In this document: one piece after another, positions 27,801-35,399 of the stretch
Position numbering within the stretch: position 1 is the stretch's first letter
Layout of the letters: every line of letters begins with the position of its first letter
Assembly (NCBI GenBank): GCA_043777375.1
Contig: JAYWHX010000142.1
Coordinates: forward strand, 1-64,000
Origin: TH-plancto1 sp043777375
Lineage (GTDB): Bacteria; Planctomycetota; Planctomycetia; Planctomycetales; Planctomycetaceae
DNA: 64,000 nucleotides
Direction of reading: 5' to 3'
Notes under the pieces: generated by a model
Database searches by the model: none
Told to the model about the DNA's origin: nothing
Seen by the model: the letters and a program-made list of their open reading frames with translations, nothing else
Made by a program: the position numbers and the translations under genes

Positions 27801-28249
27801 TGCAAGTGCGTCTCGCCGCTGTACCATCCCCGCTCGGCCATGTTGACCCAACGCCGGAGTTCGACGGTCTCGGTCGGACGCGACTCTCCTTCGGCTAAAA
27901 CGATGCGGCGTGTCTCGGTGAAATACTCTTTGCCACGCTCGATGGTCAACAGGTACGTCCCCGCTGGCAAGTTCTCGGCCACGAACGGAGCAGCCGGAAC
28001 GCTGGTGTGATGCTCGATCGAGTTCTTGTTCGCCCAGTTCTGCCGCTCGTAGATCACTCCATCACTCGTGCTGTGTGCGCGAACAAAGTGCCGCTTGCCG
28101 GTCTCCACATTCTCCACATAAACCCGAGCCGCCACCGGCTGTCGAGTCGCGGAGTCAATGAGCGAAATGACAAACTCTGAGGGGCAAGCGGGCGTGTTGA
28201 ACGCCATGCAGACCAGGCAGAAGAGCAACGGCAGTCTGAATGGATTCAT
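24860..28249 (-). CDS. Three-part secreted protein: CehA-type hydrolase, sialidase propeller, zinc peptidase-like domain
   Basis: A 1129-residue secreted protein with a Sec signal of about 23 residues. Part 1 (about 25-500) is a CehA-type hydrolase with 'RGWYSGETHLHRP'. Part 2 (about 560-900) is a sialidase-type propeller with five Asp-box motifs: SSDGGQTW, STDFGKSW, SRDAGLTW, STDDGRTW and SANNGRSW. Part 3 (about 930-1129) has the zinc motif HEFAH at residues 1023-1027 and a later EYFAE (Glu near 1080), the arrangement seen in anthrax lethal-factor-like (ATLF) metallopeptidases. The sialidase Arg triad is not obvious, so catalysis there is unsure. Its start overlaps the end of the DUF1501 remnant (ATGA), and a DMT transporter follows after four bases. 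Confidence 0.82.
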   Translation of the reverse strand: MNPFRLPLLFCLVCMAFNTPACPSEFVISLIDSATRQPVAARVYVENVETGKRHFVRAHSTSDGVIYERQNWANKNSIEHHTSVPAAPFVAENLPAGTYLLTIERGKEYFTETRRIVLAEGESRPTETVELRRWVNMAERGWYSGETHLHRPLNELPVVVQAEDLNVAMPLTYWVTKAFTAPSQGNKNQSGEIPDQLIMVDSSHAIWPRNTEYEIFTVNEHQHTLGALFVLNHRSVLDLGAPDWKPIADRARAEGALLDMDKLDWPFAMTLPHTTGATLYELANNHMWRTEFGLTKWNTEAPAFLQPPNGGTGGDERDWLAYTLGQYYTLLNAGFPLVPTAGTASGVHPVPAGFSRVYVPLEGRFAYEDWLIGLRDGRSFVTTGPMLFAKVNDQHPGATLSGDKAQLSAQILSEFPLKTLEVVQSGRIIALEHKAPIRTSAGAYQTEVAAEITSETSGWVCIRCTEDRPDGRLRFAHSAPWRIEIPDKPLRLTQLEKDYLVRRVQQEIVRSTGILPDSAIAEYQAALHHFESLPVADARIDDPVAAQVETITPEFTAIVAKDAGLWPQIQVTSDGTLLALGYNAAAHTTLPGDVECWGSSDGGQTWSQRGIAAPRPTADANYCHWASGFTEKNELLVIASGMDDAANANGQRASNDVRVFRSTDFGKSWTPGGEFPKRLPGDLKPYPFGSIVRGHDESLHTIVYTVDEAHGNTESAWSMISRDAGLTWAEPLKIAEGINESVLLPLAGQDWLCVARTSNRPAPELGQELRQFRSTDDGRTWTDEGLIAGYHKHPPHLLRLQDNRLLLTYGNRQDGSIEARLSANNGRSWDTPHKLYTTGPGDMGYPSTAQLSDGKLVTVFYAAQSPLHAAYHMGAIVWSVPIAAVVQATRRFDPPKFVNYRQPERDFSERTAGGWTFQLERELVLQSPEAAERVVQRLETNLTEMLASFPEHTRESLRQVTIFVMLGEQATGGGRANGGEYFRRIDPDFHPHLDTRWRNAVVIYSAANYLQQNDHWAKQVLVHEFAHAWHLDQWPEQQPEIYDAWQSATQAKLYRNVKDTNGTVLDQAYAAHNQMEYFAELTCAYFHRGEYEPFDRAALQAYDPTGFAMIETMWGIHLAPPPRSERAGR

Positions 28250-28947
28250 GACAGGATCTCCTTAACCACATGCCCATGCACGTCGGTCAGTCGGTGGTCG
28301 CGGCCGCCGTAGCGGAAGGTGAGGCGTTCGTGGTCGAGGCCGAGTTGATGCAGGATCGTGGCGTGCAGGTCGTGGACGGTCAATGGATTGAGAATGGCGT
28401 TGGTGCCGAACTCGTCGGTCTCGCCGTAGGTCATGCCCCCTTTGAAGCCGCCACCGGCCATGAAAATGGTATAGCCGCTGACATGGTGGTCACGACCAGT
28501 CGCGTCATTGATGGCTCCGACGGCCGGCGTACGGCCCATCTCGCCAGCCCAGAGCACGATGGTTTCATCGAGCAGCCCACGCTGATGCAGGTCAGCGATC
28601 AGGGCGGCCACGGACTGCTCGGTCACGCGGGCGTTCTTCTCATGGTTGGTTTTGAGATGCGTGTGCTGGTCCCAGGGCGAGTTGTTGCCGTCGAAGCTGG
28701 GACAGGTGATCTCGACGAATCGGACACCGGCCTCGACGAGTCGTCGAGCACACAGTGCCTGGGTCGCGTAGAAGTGGACTTCCCCACGAATCGTAGAGAA
28801 GTCCACTTCACAGTCTTCCAAGTTCGAGAGTCTTCCCGCAGTTGGGAGGTCGAGCTGCGTTTTGATGGGGCACTCGACGGAATGCAAAGTGCGTCTCGCA
28901 TACCCTGAGCCGACATCCAGCGGATTCCCATTGACCGATTGACGCAT
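28246..28947 (-). pseudogene. DUF1501 protein, N-terminally truncated remnant
   Basis: Residues ~60-233 match the C-terminal third of DUF1501 proteins, which are sulfatase/alkaline-phosphatase-fold exported proteins common in planctomycetes. Landmarks are 'RRLVEAGVRFVEI', 'WDQHTHLKTNHEK', 'LADLHQRGLLDET'-like helix, 'GEMGRTP', 'GRDHHVSGYTIFMAGGG' and 'DLHATILHQLGLDHERL'. Full-length relatives have ~430-490 residues and a Tat signal; here the N-terminal two thirds are missing. The first ~55 residues look unrelated and include the palindrome at 28771-28809. The remnant overlaps the next gene by an ATGA, which suggests it once led the operon. It lacks most of the active site and is probably non-functional. 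Confidence 0.75.
28771..28809. repeat. Palindrome inside the DUF1501 remnant
   Basis: Arms GAAGTGGACTTC (28771-28782) and GAAGTCCACTTC (28798-28809) are perfect inverted repeats around a 15-base loop. They lie just before the point where similarity to DUF1501 begins, so the element may mark the truncation junction. Confidence 0.8.
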
Positions 28948-28993
28948 ATTCGATTAAGACCCCGCTCGAATTCCGCCTCCCTGTTGAGGGTCG

Positions 28994-30127
28994 ATGATGG
29001 TCCACCTTCAACTGCGCGCACTGTACTGGCTCGTGCTCAGCCTATTGGGTCTGGCCGGTGGCCTGATTGCAGCCGAAACGTTGCCATACCAGGACCGAAC
29101 GATCGCGAGGTCTCCGGTCTACTTTGCTCCTGCAGCTCCGATTTTGGTGCAAGCGGAAACGCTTCCCGGTGTCGCCCCGCTCTCCATCCCGCCAATGGAG
29201 CCCAGTCGTGTCCCACCCGCCGAGGATCCTCTGAGCCCGACGCCAGCTTCCGAACCTCACAGTGGAATCGTCGATCTGCGACAACCCGGTCCATCCTCTG
29301 ACGAGGTTGTCAAGGCGTTGGAAGATGCACCGGAGCCCAGCTGGCTCAATGATGTGATTGACGAGAACTCTGCCCTCTGGCGAGAGTCGTCTGAGGTGCT
29401 GGAGATCATTCCCAACAGTAGTCAGGGGTTCGGCCTGACCACACTCGGATTCAATTCCGTCTGGAAGTCCGAGAACGCTCCCGGTGTGTGGGTCGTGCCG
29501 CGATTTGGCTGGACCTTTGCCTCGGGGCCATCCACACCGGATGTTCCCGCCCAGCTGTTCGATTTGCGGTTGGAGATGAACATCGCTCAACCGATCAACG
29601 ATGTGTGGACTGTTCACCTGCAATTGGCCCCGGCGTTTGTGACCGACTGGAATAACAAATCGAGCGACGCATTCCGCTTGATCGGCGGCGGCATGCTGGC
29701 CGCGCATGTGAATGACGAAATCACCCTGATCGGTGGGGCCCTGGCTCTGTCGCGGTTCGACCTGCCGATCCTGCCGCTCGGTGGAGTGCGCTGGCACCCC
29801 ACTCCCTGGCTAGAGGTCGACGCCTTGTTCCCGAACCCCCGTCTATCATGGCGATACAAAGACAAAGAGATTGAGAGTCATTGGCTCTACTTCGCCGGGC
29901 AACTCGGCGGAAACCAGTGGGCGATCGACCACTCAACCGGTGATAACGACAAGCTCGGCTATCGCGATTACCGTGTGGTCATCGGTTGGGAGACTCGGCA
30001 ACGTGACGGGAACCGCTCGATCATTGAGATCGGCTACGTCTTTGATCGCCAGTTGCAATTCCATAGCCAGGTCGGCAACCAACAGCCGAACGATGCGATC
30101 ATCATCCGCTGGGGTAGCCGGTTCTGA
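28994..30127 (+). CDS. Outer-membrane beta-barrel-like protein (DUF6268-like)
   Basis: A 377-residue secreted protein. A signal peptide (about 1-28) is followed by a Pro/Ser-rich linker to ~130. After it comes a domain of alternating polar/hydrophobic strands with many aromatic residues (e.g. 'VWVVPRFGWTFASGP', 'VWTVHLQLAPAFVTDW', 'RDYRVVIGWETRQRD'), ending in 'IIRWGSRF'. The C-terminal Phe is the usual signal for outer-membrane insertion. It resembles DUF6268-type proteins found in planctomycetes. Two start codons are adjacent (28994 and 28997) with GAGGG ahead. It is divergent from the DUF1501 remnant by 46 bases. Confidence 0.78.
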   Translation: MMVHLQLRALYWLVLSLLGLAGGLIAAETLPYQDRTIARSPVYFAPAAPILVQAETLPGVAPLSIPPMEPSRVPPAEDPLSPTPASEPHSGIVDLRQPGPSSDEVVKALEDAPEPSWLNDVIDENSALWRESSEVLEIIPNSSQGFGLTTLGFNSVWKSENAPGVWVVPRFGWTFASGPSTPDVPAQLFDLRLEMNIAQPINDVWTVHLQLAPAFVTDWNNKSSDAFRLIGGGMLAAHVNDEITLIGGALALSRFDLPILPLGGVRWHPTPWLEVDALFPNPRLSWRYKDKEIESHWLYFAGQLGGNQWAIDHSTGDNDKLGYRDYRVVIGWETRQRDGNRSIIEIGYVFDRQLQFHSQVGNQQPNDAIIIRWGSRF

Positions 30128-30301
30128 ACCGTGCTTTTTATTAGAGGATTGCACACGCGACCTGATCTCATCCTCTGCTCAGGTTTGACTCATCTCCCGA
30201 TCAAATACAGACCGCCGTTAATGCCGTCTGAAATCTTCCATGCAGCTGGTTTCAGCAACCCCTTCCAGGGTCTCTGGCGAGTGAGGCCCTACGTAGTTCT
30301 G

Positions 30302-31126
30302 CTACGCGAACAGTTCCCGATACTTCCGGATCGTCTGTTCGGCGGCGGCTTCGGAGTTGGGCCAGGGGAGGCACTCGGCGGAAGCGTAGCCGGTGTAGTT
30401 GATCTCGCGCAGGGCCTGCACAATCGGGGGCCAGTGCATGTGGCCGACTCCGGCGGCGCAGCGGGTGGTGTCGACGCAGTGGACATGTCCGAGCCAGCGG
30501 CCTGATTGCCTTAGAGCAGCTGCGATGTCGACCTCTTCGATATTCATATGGAACAGGTCAGCGAGGAGCCGCGTGTTGGTGGCTCCGTATTCTTCCAGCA
30601 GCCGCACGCCGTCCCCTTGCGTGTTGCACAGATTGGTTTCGTAGCGGTTCAGTGGTTCGTACAGCAGAGGGACGTTGTACTGGCTGGCATGCTCCCCGAG
30701 ATCCACAAGAGCTTCACCGAGCCAACCTCGCGCGGCCGCCTTGTCGACACTGCCGCCCCAGCGTCCTTGCATCGAGCCAATGATCGCCGGTGCCTGATTC
30801 GCTCCGCCGAAATCGATCATCGAGCGAATGAAGTCAGCCGCCTTCGCTCGAACCTTGGCATCCGGATCAGTCAGCGACAGCTTGTGAATCACCCACCCGG
30901 CTCCGGTGCCGACAGATGCGAGTTTCAACGAGTGGTCGGCGATCTGTTTTCGCAACGCGGCGGGAGCGACCGCATCTGGCCCCGGAGCGAACAGCTCGAC
31001 GGCGTCAAAACCCAGTGCCGCTGCCTGGGCGATCCCCTGCCCCAGGTCGTCCCAAAAGACGAACGGCCCGCCCTTGGCTTGAGGGACAAGGCTGATCGTG
31101 ACGGCGGTCTGAATTCGCTGGGACAT
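30302..31126 (-). CDS. Sugar phosphate isomerase/epimerase-type TIM barrel
   Basis: A 274-residue protein of the xylose-isomerase-like TIM-barrel superfamily (AP endonuclease 2 fold). The likely metal ligands are in place: Glu in 'YEPLNRYE', Asp in 'LLADLFHMNIEE', His in 'GHVHCVDT' and Glu in 'ASAECLPWP'. Relatives act as hydroxypyruvate isomerase or ketose 3-epimerase; the substrate cannot be told from sequence alone. It is cytoplasmic, with no signal peptide. A strong palindrome (31214-31274) sits between it and the upstream gene on the same strand. Confidence 0.82.
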   Translation of the reverse strand: MSQRIQTAVTISLVPQAKGGPFVFWDDLGQGIAQAAALGFDAVELFAPGPDAVAPAALRKQIADHSLKLASVGTGAGWVIHKLSLTDPDAKVRAKAADFIRSMIDFGGANQAPAIIGSMQGRWGGSVDKAAARGWLGEALVDLGEHASQYNVPLLYEPLNRYETNLCNTQGDGVRLLEEYGATNTRLLADLFHMNIEEVDIAAALRQSGRWLGHVHCVDTTRCAAGVGHMHWPPIVQALREINYTGYASAECLPWPNSEAAAEQTIRKYRELFA

Positions 31127-31213
31127 GCAAGGGGCCTAGGTGTCGTGGGTTCTTTGAGCGGCACTGCTGCGGTGAGGCAGACGGACGAAAATCGTCTCTC
31201 CGCCACCCCGCTC

Positions 31214-31274
31214 GTCCCCGTGGTTCCCGCGCTTGTCCGCTACAGTAGCGCACAAGCGCGGGAACCACGGGGAC
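31214..31274. repeat. Palindromic repeat family A, copy 3 (near perfect)
   Basis: Arms GTCCCCGTGGTTCCCGCGCT (extended to 23 bases, 31214-31236) and the exact reverse complement (31252-31274) enclose a short CGCTAC/GTAGCG inner stem. The result is an almost perfect 61-base hairpin, the best preserved member of the family also found near 8222 and 15825. Confidence 0.9.
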
Positions 31275-31313
31275 AAGCCCCAGTGGCGAGGAGGTCATTT
31301 CCATCCGCATGCG

Positions 31314-31898
31314 CTACTCTATGAAAAAACAGTCTGACTTGGCCACTGGGTCATCGGTGCCCCAGCTGATGGGCTTCGACTGTTTCTCCAGTTTGGGGAC
31401 ATGCTTCGAGCAGTGGATGTATGCTTCTTCGACCGAGATGACGACCCAGCAATGGATCTCGGGTCCACCGGGTTTGAACGTTGCCGACAGTGCCTCCTCC
31501 CACGCCGCCGGGAGTTCGACCGGCAGATAAATCCTGGCAGTGCCGTTCACATGCAGGCCAACGGTTGTCCGAAAGAAGTCGAGAAAGACCAAGCCGGCGT
31601 GCGGATTTTCGTGCATGTTCCCCAGGCTGGCGAAGACCCCGTTGCCCCGGTACTCGGGATAGGCCAGCGTCCCGGAATCGAGCACTCGCACGAATCCTGG
31701 CAGGCCGAATCGCGGCGAGCAGTCGCAGTTCCCGTTCGCATCCGCCGTCGCGACGAAGACCATCTCCTGCTCGCCAATCAGCTGGACCATGCGGTCGCTC
31801 AGATGGCTCTGCATCTGGCGATCATAGAATCTCTGCGCCCTGGCTTCAGTGCCCAGCTGTGCTTGAACAACATGTTCTCCCTGTGAACCGTGAGTCAC
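31314..31898 (-). CDS. Pyridoxamine 5'-phosphate oxidase-family flavoprotein
   Basis: A 194-residue protein with the split-barrel FMN-binding pattern of the PNPOx-like superfamily: 'FVATADANGNCDCSPR', 'LAYPEYRGNGVFASLGNMHE' and 'AGLVFLDFFRTTVGLHVNGT'. Such proteins reduce or bind flavin, F420 or haem compounds; this subgroup is not pyridoxamine oxidase proper. The C-terminus 'CSKHVPKLEKQ' is typical of the subgroup. It is 187 bases upstream of the epimerase gene on the same strand with a hairpin between, so co-transcription is uncertain. Confidence 0.85.
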   Translation of the reverse strand: MTHGSQGEHVVQAQLGTEARAQRFYDRQMQSHLSDRMVQLIGEQEMVFVATADANGNCDCSPRFGLPGFVRVLDSGTLAYPEYRGNGVFASLGNMHENPHAGLVFLDFFRTTVGLHVNGTARIYLPVELPAAWEEALSATFKPGGPEIHCWVVISVEEAYIHCSKHVPKLEKQSKPISWGTDDPVAKSDCFFIE

Positions 31899-32093
31899 GA
31901 TCGGACCTTGTGAATGGGAAACGCATGTGCTGAGCCATTTCCTGAGTGTTGGTGTGCATGAGGTTTACCGCACCGGGCTGGGCGAATTCAAGACGGTTTT
32001 GAATGTGAGAAGTGGTAAGCCTTAATCGCCAATCATCGAATGCCTGGAGTTCATTCAACTCCGCTGAAGCAAACTCCGCAAGGAGGATCGCTG

Positions 32094-32756
32094 TCAGGTC
32101 GGGCTCACCAGTAATTCCAACTCTCGCTGCAGCTGATCCCAGATCGGGTCGGCACACAGTTCATTGAGTTGGTCCCGCAACACCGCCAGATCAGCCATTT
32201 CGTCGACATCGTTCCACTGTGGTAACAGCGTGACGCTCAGGCCTTGCTTAGCTGCGCGGGTGAGCGTCTGTTCTAGAACGCGTGGGGTGCTCCACTCGAT
32301 GCCGCGAAAGAGTTGAGGTACGGGACATCGGAGACCGATCAGGTAATACCCGCCGTCGAGCGCGGGGCCGATGACGCACTCGCAGGCTTCCAGAGCGGTG
32401 ACAGCTTGCGTGATGAACTCGAGAGGGAGAGTCGGGCTGTCGGAGCCGATGATGAGAACTCGATCATCCGTGGAGCAAGCGAACTCGAACCACGCGGCGA
32501 GCTTCAGCCCGAGATCGCCAGCTGGCTGGGGCCAGAGTTCGTAGTTTGCGAATTGATGGAACCATGGCAGGTCGACATCACTGGTTCGAGCAACTCCAAT
32601 CACTCGTCGCATCGAGACCTTGGACAAGCGAGCCAGCAGCGTTCGTAGGCTCACCTCGTAAAACCTCGCTGCGGCTTCCGCCCCGACCGCAGCTGCCAGC
32701 CGCGTCTTGACGGCTCCTGGGACCGGGCGCTTCGCGAAGATTCCAAGTGTGGGCAT
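32094..32756 (-). CDS. TIGR04282-family glycosyltransferase (DUF2064)
   Basis: A 220-residue nucleotidyl/glycosyltransferase-A-like protein of the family named for arsenosugar biosynthesis. Typical features are the start 'LGIFAKRPVPGAVKTRLA', the acidic motif 'IIGSDSPTLP' and 'IGPALDGGYYLIGL'. Most members are found without arsenic genes, and no arsenite methyltransferase or radical-SAM partner is seen here, so the substrate is open. The ATG is supported by homologue length. The upstream 498-base gap is full of repeats. Confidence 0.85.
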   Translation of the reverse strand: MPTLGIFAKRPVPGAVKTRLAAAVGAEAAARFYEVSLRTLLARLSKVSMRRVIGVARTSDVDLPWFHQFANYELWPQPAGDLGLKLAAWFEFACSTDDRVLIIGSDSPTLPLEFITQAVTALEACECVIGPALDGGYYLIGLRCPVPQLFRGIEWSTPRVLEQTLTRAAKQGLSVTLLPQWNDVDEMADLAVLRDQLNELCADPIWDQLQRELELLVSPT

Positions 32757-32828
32757 GCGGGCCTCTGAGGAGGGAGTGAGTCATATGATACGCCACAGTA
32801 GCAGACCGCGTCAGCCAGGGATTACCGG

Positions 32829-32859
32829 CACGCGGCCCTTGCTGGCGCAGCGGGCTGGA
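32829..32859 (+). repeat. Repeat family B, copy 1
   Basis: Unit: CACGCGGCCCTTGCTGGCGC followed by AGCGGGCTGGA. Related copies lie at 37818, 41135 (inverted), 41305, 52089 (inverted) and 52246. The centre GCTGGCGCAGC can pair with itself. Confidence 0.75.
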
Positions 32860-32913
32860 CCGAATGCCAATCAAGCATCGCCCGGGTTGATCGCCGATTG
32901 GAATGCGGCGGCG

Positions 32914-33069
32914 GGTGGCGGGGTCAGGAGGCTTTGCGCATGGCCCCGGCTTGGGGAATCGTCTCCAGTCTGTTGCAGTTTCGCCCCTCGCGTTGGACTC
33001 TCGCCTCAGCTTCGAACTTGCACGTCTACTCCAGTCGGGGCCATCCGGAAGCCTCCTGACCCCGCCACC
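32914..33069. repeat. Large palindrome with 21-base perfect arms
   Basis: Arms at 32914-32934 (beginning GGTGGCGGGGTCAGGAGG) and 33049-33069 are perfect inverted repeats of 21 bases. Similarity continues inward (ATGGCCCCG on both arms) before an unrelated centre. The whole 156-base unit could fold or could be a deletion-type mobile element such as a MITE. Confidence 0.85.
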
Positions 33070-33254
33070 TAACCTCTCTCGCGACAAAGAAGATGGGGGG
33101 GGTATTGTCGTCGAGCGTCTCTGCACACTCTTGATCCCCCCTTCCGGTTGGCGTCCAATCATCAGAACTCTATGATCGGTTCTGCCCAGCGGGCCCCCGT
33201 GATGGATCGGACGGGTCGAGCGGGGCGACATTGGTTTACCGGAGAGCGCCGTCC

Positions 33255-35333
33255 ATGAGTTTCCCCATAACAAACACGTGGAAGTGTCGCCTGGTTGTTG
33301 TCGCCTGCCTGTTGGGAGGGATTGCTCTGTGCGCTCCATCGCACGTTTTCGCGCAGACGGGAACGAAGAAAGAGAAGCCGCCGATGGACGCCGGCGAAAA
33401 TCCATTCCCTGGGCGGTTCCCAGCTCCCAGCCTCGAAGGCGGCACCGAGTGGATGAACACCACCGGGGAGATCTCGCTCAAGGAACTGCGTGGCAAAGTC
33501 GTCATCCTCGATTTCTGGACCTACTGCTGCATCAACTGCATGCACATTCTTCCAGATCTGAAATTTCTCGAGCAGAAGTACCCGAATGAACTCGTCGTCA
33601 TCGGAGTCCATCACCCGAAATTCGACAATGAAAAAGACAGCAATAATATCCGCGATGCAATCGTCCGTTACGAGATCGAGCATCCGGTTGTGAACGATAG
33701 CGATGGAGTCATCGGGCGCAAGTTTAATTTCAGCAGTTGGCCGACGCTGATGATTATCGACCCCGAGGGGAACTTTGTCGGGCAACAGCCGGGCGAAGGG
33801 AACCGCGAGCTATTCGATCAGGTCATCGCCAAAATGATTACCTACCACCGAGCCAAGGGAACACTGGACGAGAAGCCCGTGTCATTCCACCTGGAGCGCG
33901 AGAAGCTGGCCCCGACTCCACTGCGTTATCCGGGCAAAGTCCTGGCCGATGAGGCCGGTCAGCGATTGTTCATTTCTGACAGCAACCATAATCGACTGGT
34001 GATTGCAACGCTGGATGGGAAGCTGATCGAAACGATCGGCAATGGGGCCATTGGAGGGAAAGATGGTAGTTACATCGAAGCCGAATTCGACCACCCACAG
34101 GGGATGGCCTTGGTGGGCAACACACTGTACGTCGCCGATACGGAGAACCATCTCTTGCGCGCGGTCGATCTTCAGACAAAAACTGTCACCACTGTCGCGG
34201 GAACCGGCGAACAGTCGCAGGGCCGGTTGACAGTGGCCGATGGACCGCAGCCCGCTGCAACCACGCCACTCAACAGCCCGTGGGCACTCCAGTACCTCGA
34301 CGGCATGCTCTATATCTGCATGGCCGGGCCGCATCAGCTGTGGTCTCACACGCCGGGAACGGACACGGTGCAGGTCTTTGCGGGCACGGGGCGTGAAGAC
34401 ATTATCGATGATTCACTGGAGAGTTCAGCTCTCGCCCAGCCATCCGGGATCACGACCGATGGGAGGACGATGTACCTCGTCGATAGTGAAGGTTCGGCAG
34501 TCCGCAGCGTGACGACCGGGGCCAAAGGTGAAGTGACCACGGTCGTGGGTCCACACGATCTCGCTCGCGGGCGAGCGTTATTCGAGTTCGGCGACATCGA
34601 TGGACCTGCCGACAAATCCCGCCTGCAGCACCCACTGGAAGTTCTCTATCATCAAAGCCAGCTATTCGTCGCGGACACATATAATCACAAGATCAAACAG
34701 GTGGATTTGAAGACTCGTGACACCGTGACCTGGCTAGGGACTGGGAAGCGTGGCACGGACATCGACAGCACGACTGTCCAGCTGTCAGAGCCAGCCGGAT
34801 TGACAGTGGTCGGGAACGAACTGATCATTGCCGACACTAACAACCACCGGCTGCTGGCGGTCGATCTCAAAACAAAAGCCACTCGCGAGCTGGTGATTGA
34901 AGGGCTCACACCACCGGTTCCCCGCCAGTCGATCGTCGAGGATCGGACGCCCGTGACCGAGCTGCCTGCACAAACCGTCAAAGCGGGTGAGAAGTTCACC
35001 GTACATGTCGTGTTCGAACTGCCCTCCGAGTTCAAGCTCAACAAGCTCGCTCCGGTGGCGGTGCAATGGAAGGCGATCAGCGGAGATGCGGTCATCGATC
35101 CAGCCCTGCTCACGAGTCGGCAGAAATTCACCGCCGCAGGGGTTGAGGTCAACATCCCGGTCGCTCTCGTTGGTGCGGGCTCGGGGGTCTACGAGGTCAC
35201 GATCTCGTATTCGTTCTGCCGCGACGGAACGGGCGGCGTCTGCCGGTTTGGAAAAGTGAAATACCAGTTGCCACTCATAGTCTCACCCGAGGGGACTGCT
35301 GAGACGGTGGAATTGACAATCAAGGAAGAGTGA
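33255..35333 (+). CDS. Secreted thioredoxin-fold protein with NHL-repeat propeller (NHLRC2-like)
   Basis: A 692-residue secreted protein with signal peptide ~1-34. A thioredoxin/TlpA-like domain follows (about 55-200) with 'WTYCCINC', so a C-x-x-C redox pair (CINC) is present. Residues ~210-540 form an NHL-type propeller with repeated 'LFISDSNHNRLV', 'LYVADTENHLLRAV', 'LFVADTYNHKIKQV' and 'LIIADTNNHRLLAV'. A beta-rich C-terminal domain follows (about 560-692). This order matches NHLRC2-type proteins; the biological role in bacteria is unknown, but thiol-disulfide exchange outside the cytoplasm is likely. ATG 33255 has GGAGAG ten bases upstream; the frame opens at 33231. A strong terminator follows the stop. 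Confidence 0.88.
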   Translation: MSFPITNTWKCRLVVVACLLGGIALCAPSHVFAQTGTKKEKPPMDAGENPFPGRFPAPSLEGGTEWMNTTGEISLKELRGKVVILDFWTYCCINCMHILPDLKFLEQKYPNELVVIGVHHPKFDNEKDSNNIRDAIVRYEIEHPVVNDSDGVIGRKFNFSSWPTLMIIDPEGNFVGQQPGEGNRELFDQVIAKMITYHRAKGTLDEKPVSFHLEREKLAPTPLRYPGKVLADEAGQRLFISDSNHNRLVIATLDGKLIETIGNGAIGGKDGSYIEAEFDHPQGMALVGNTLYVADTENHLLRAVDLQTKTVTTVAGTGEQSQGRLTVADGPQPAATTPLNSPWALQYLDGMLYICMAGPHQLWSHTPGTDTVQVFAGTGREDIIDDSLESSALAQPSGITTDGRTMYLVDSEGSAVRSVTTGAKGEVTTVVGPHDLARGRALFEFGDIDGPADKSRLQHPLEVLYHQSQLFVADTYNHKIKQVDLKTRDTVTWLGTGKRGTDIDSTTVQLSEPAGLTVVGNELIIADTNNHRLLAVDLKTKATRELVIEGLTPPVPRQSIVEDRTPVTELPAQTVKAGEKFTVHVVFELPSEFKLNKLAPVAVQWKAISGDAVIDPALLTSRQKFTAAGVEVNIPVALVGAGSGVYEVTISYSFCRDGTGGVCRFGKVKYQLPLIVSPEGTAETVELTIKEE

Positions 35334-35339
35334 ATGCCA

Positions 35340-35372
35340 AAGCCCAGCGGTCGACACCGCTGGGCTTTTTTT
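35340..35372 (+). terminator. Rho-independent terminator of the thioredoxin-NHL gene
   Basis: The stem AAGCCCAGCGG/CCGCTGGGCTT with a six-base loop is followed by a T run (to 35372), seven bases after the stop. A textbook intrinsic terminator. Confidence 0.93.
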
Positions 35373-35399
35373 AGTGTTGCGTGGGCGAGAGAACGCACG

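Larger units (their letters stand above)
32757..33254. other. Repeat-filled intergenic region
   Basis: This 498-base gap between divergent genes carries a family B repeat (32829-32859) and a large palindrome (32914-33069). Long chance frames cross it on the minus strand (up to 275 residues), but they overlap two real genes and have no motif. Confidence 0.7.

Noticed and set aside
28270..28908. A 212-residue plus-strand frame
   Set aside because: Antisense to the DUF1501 remnant, which shows clear family motifs. Shadow.
32578..33405. A 275-residue open frame on the minus strand
   Set aside because: It overlaps the TIGR04282 gene and the start of the thioredoxin-NHL gene, and runs through repeats. 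No motif.
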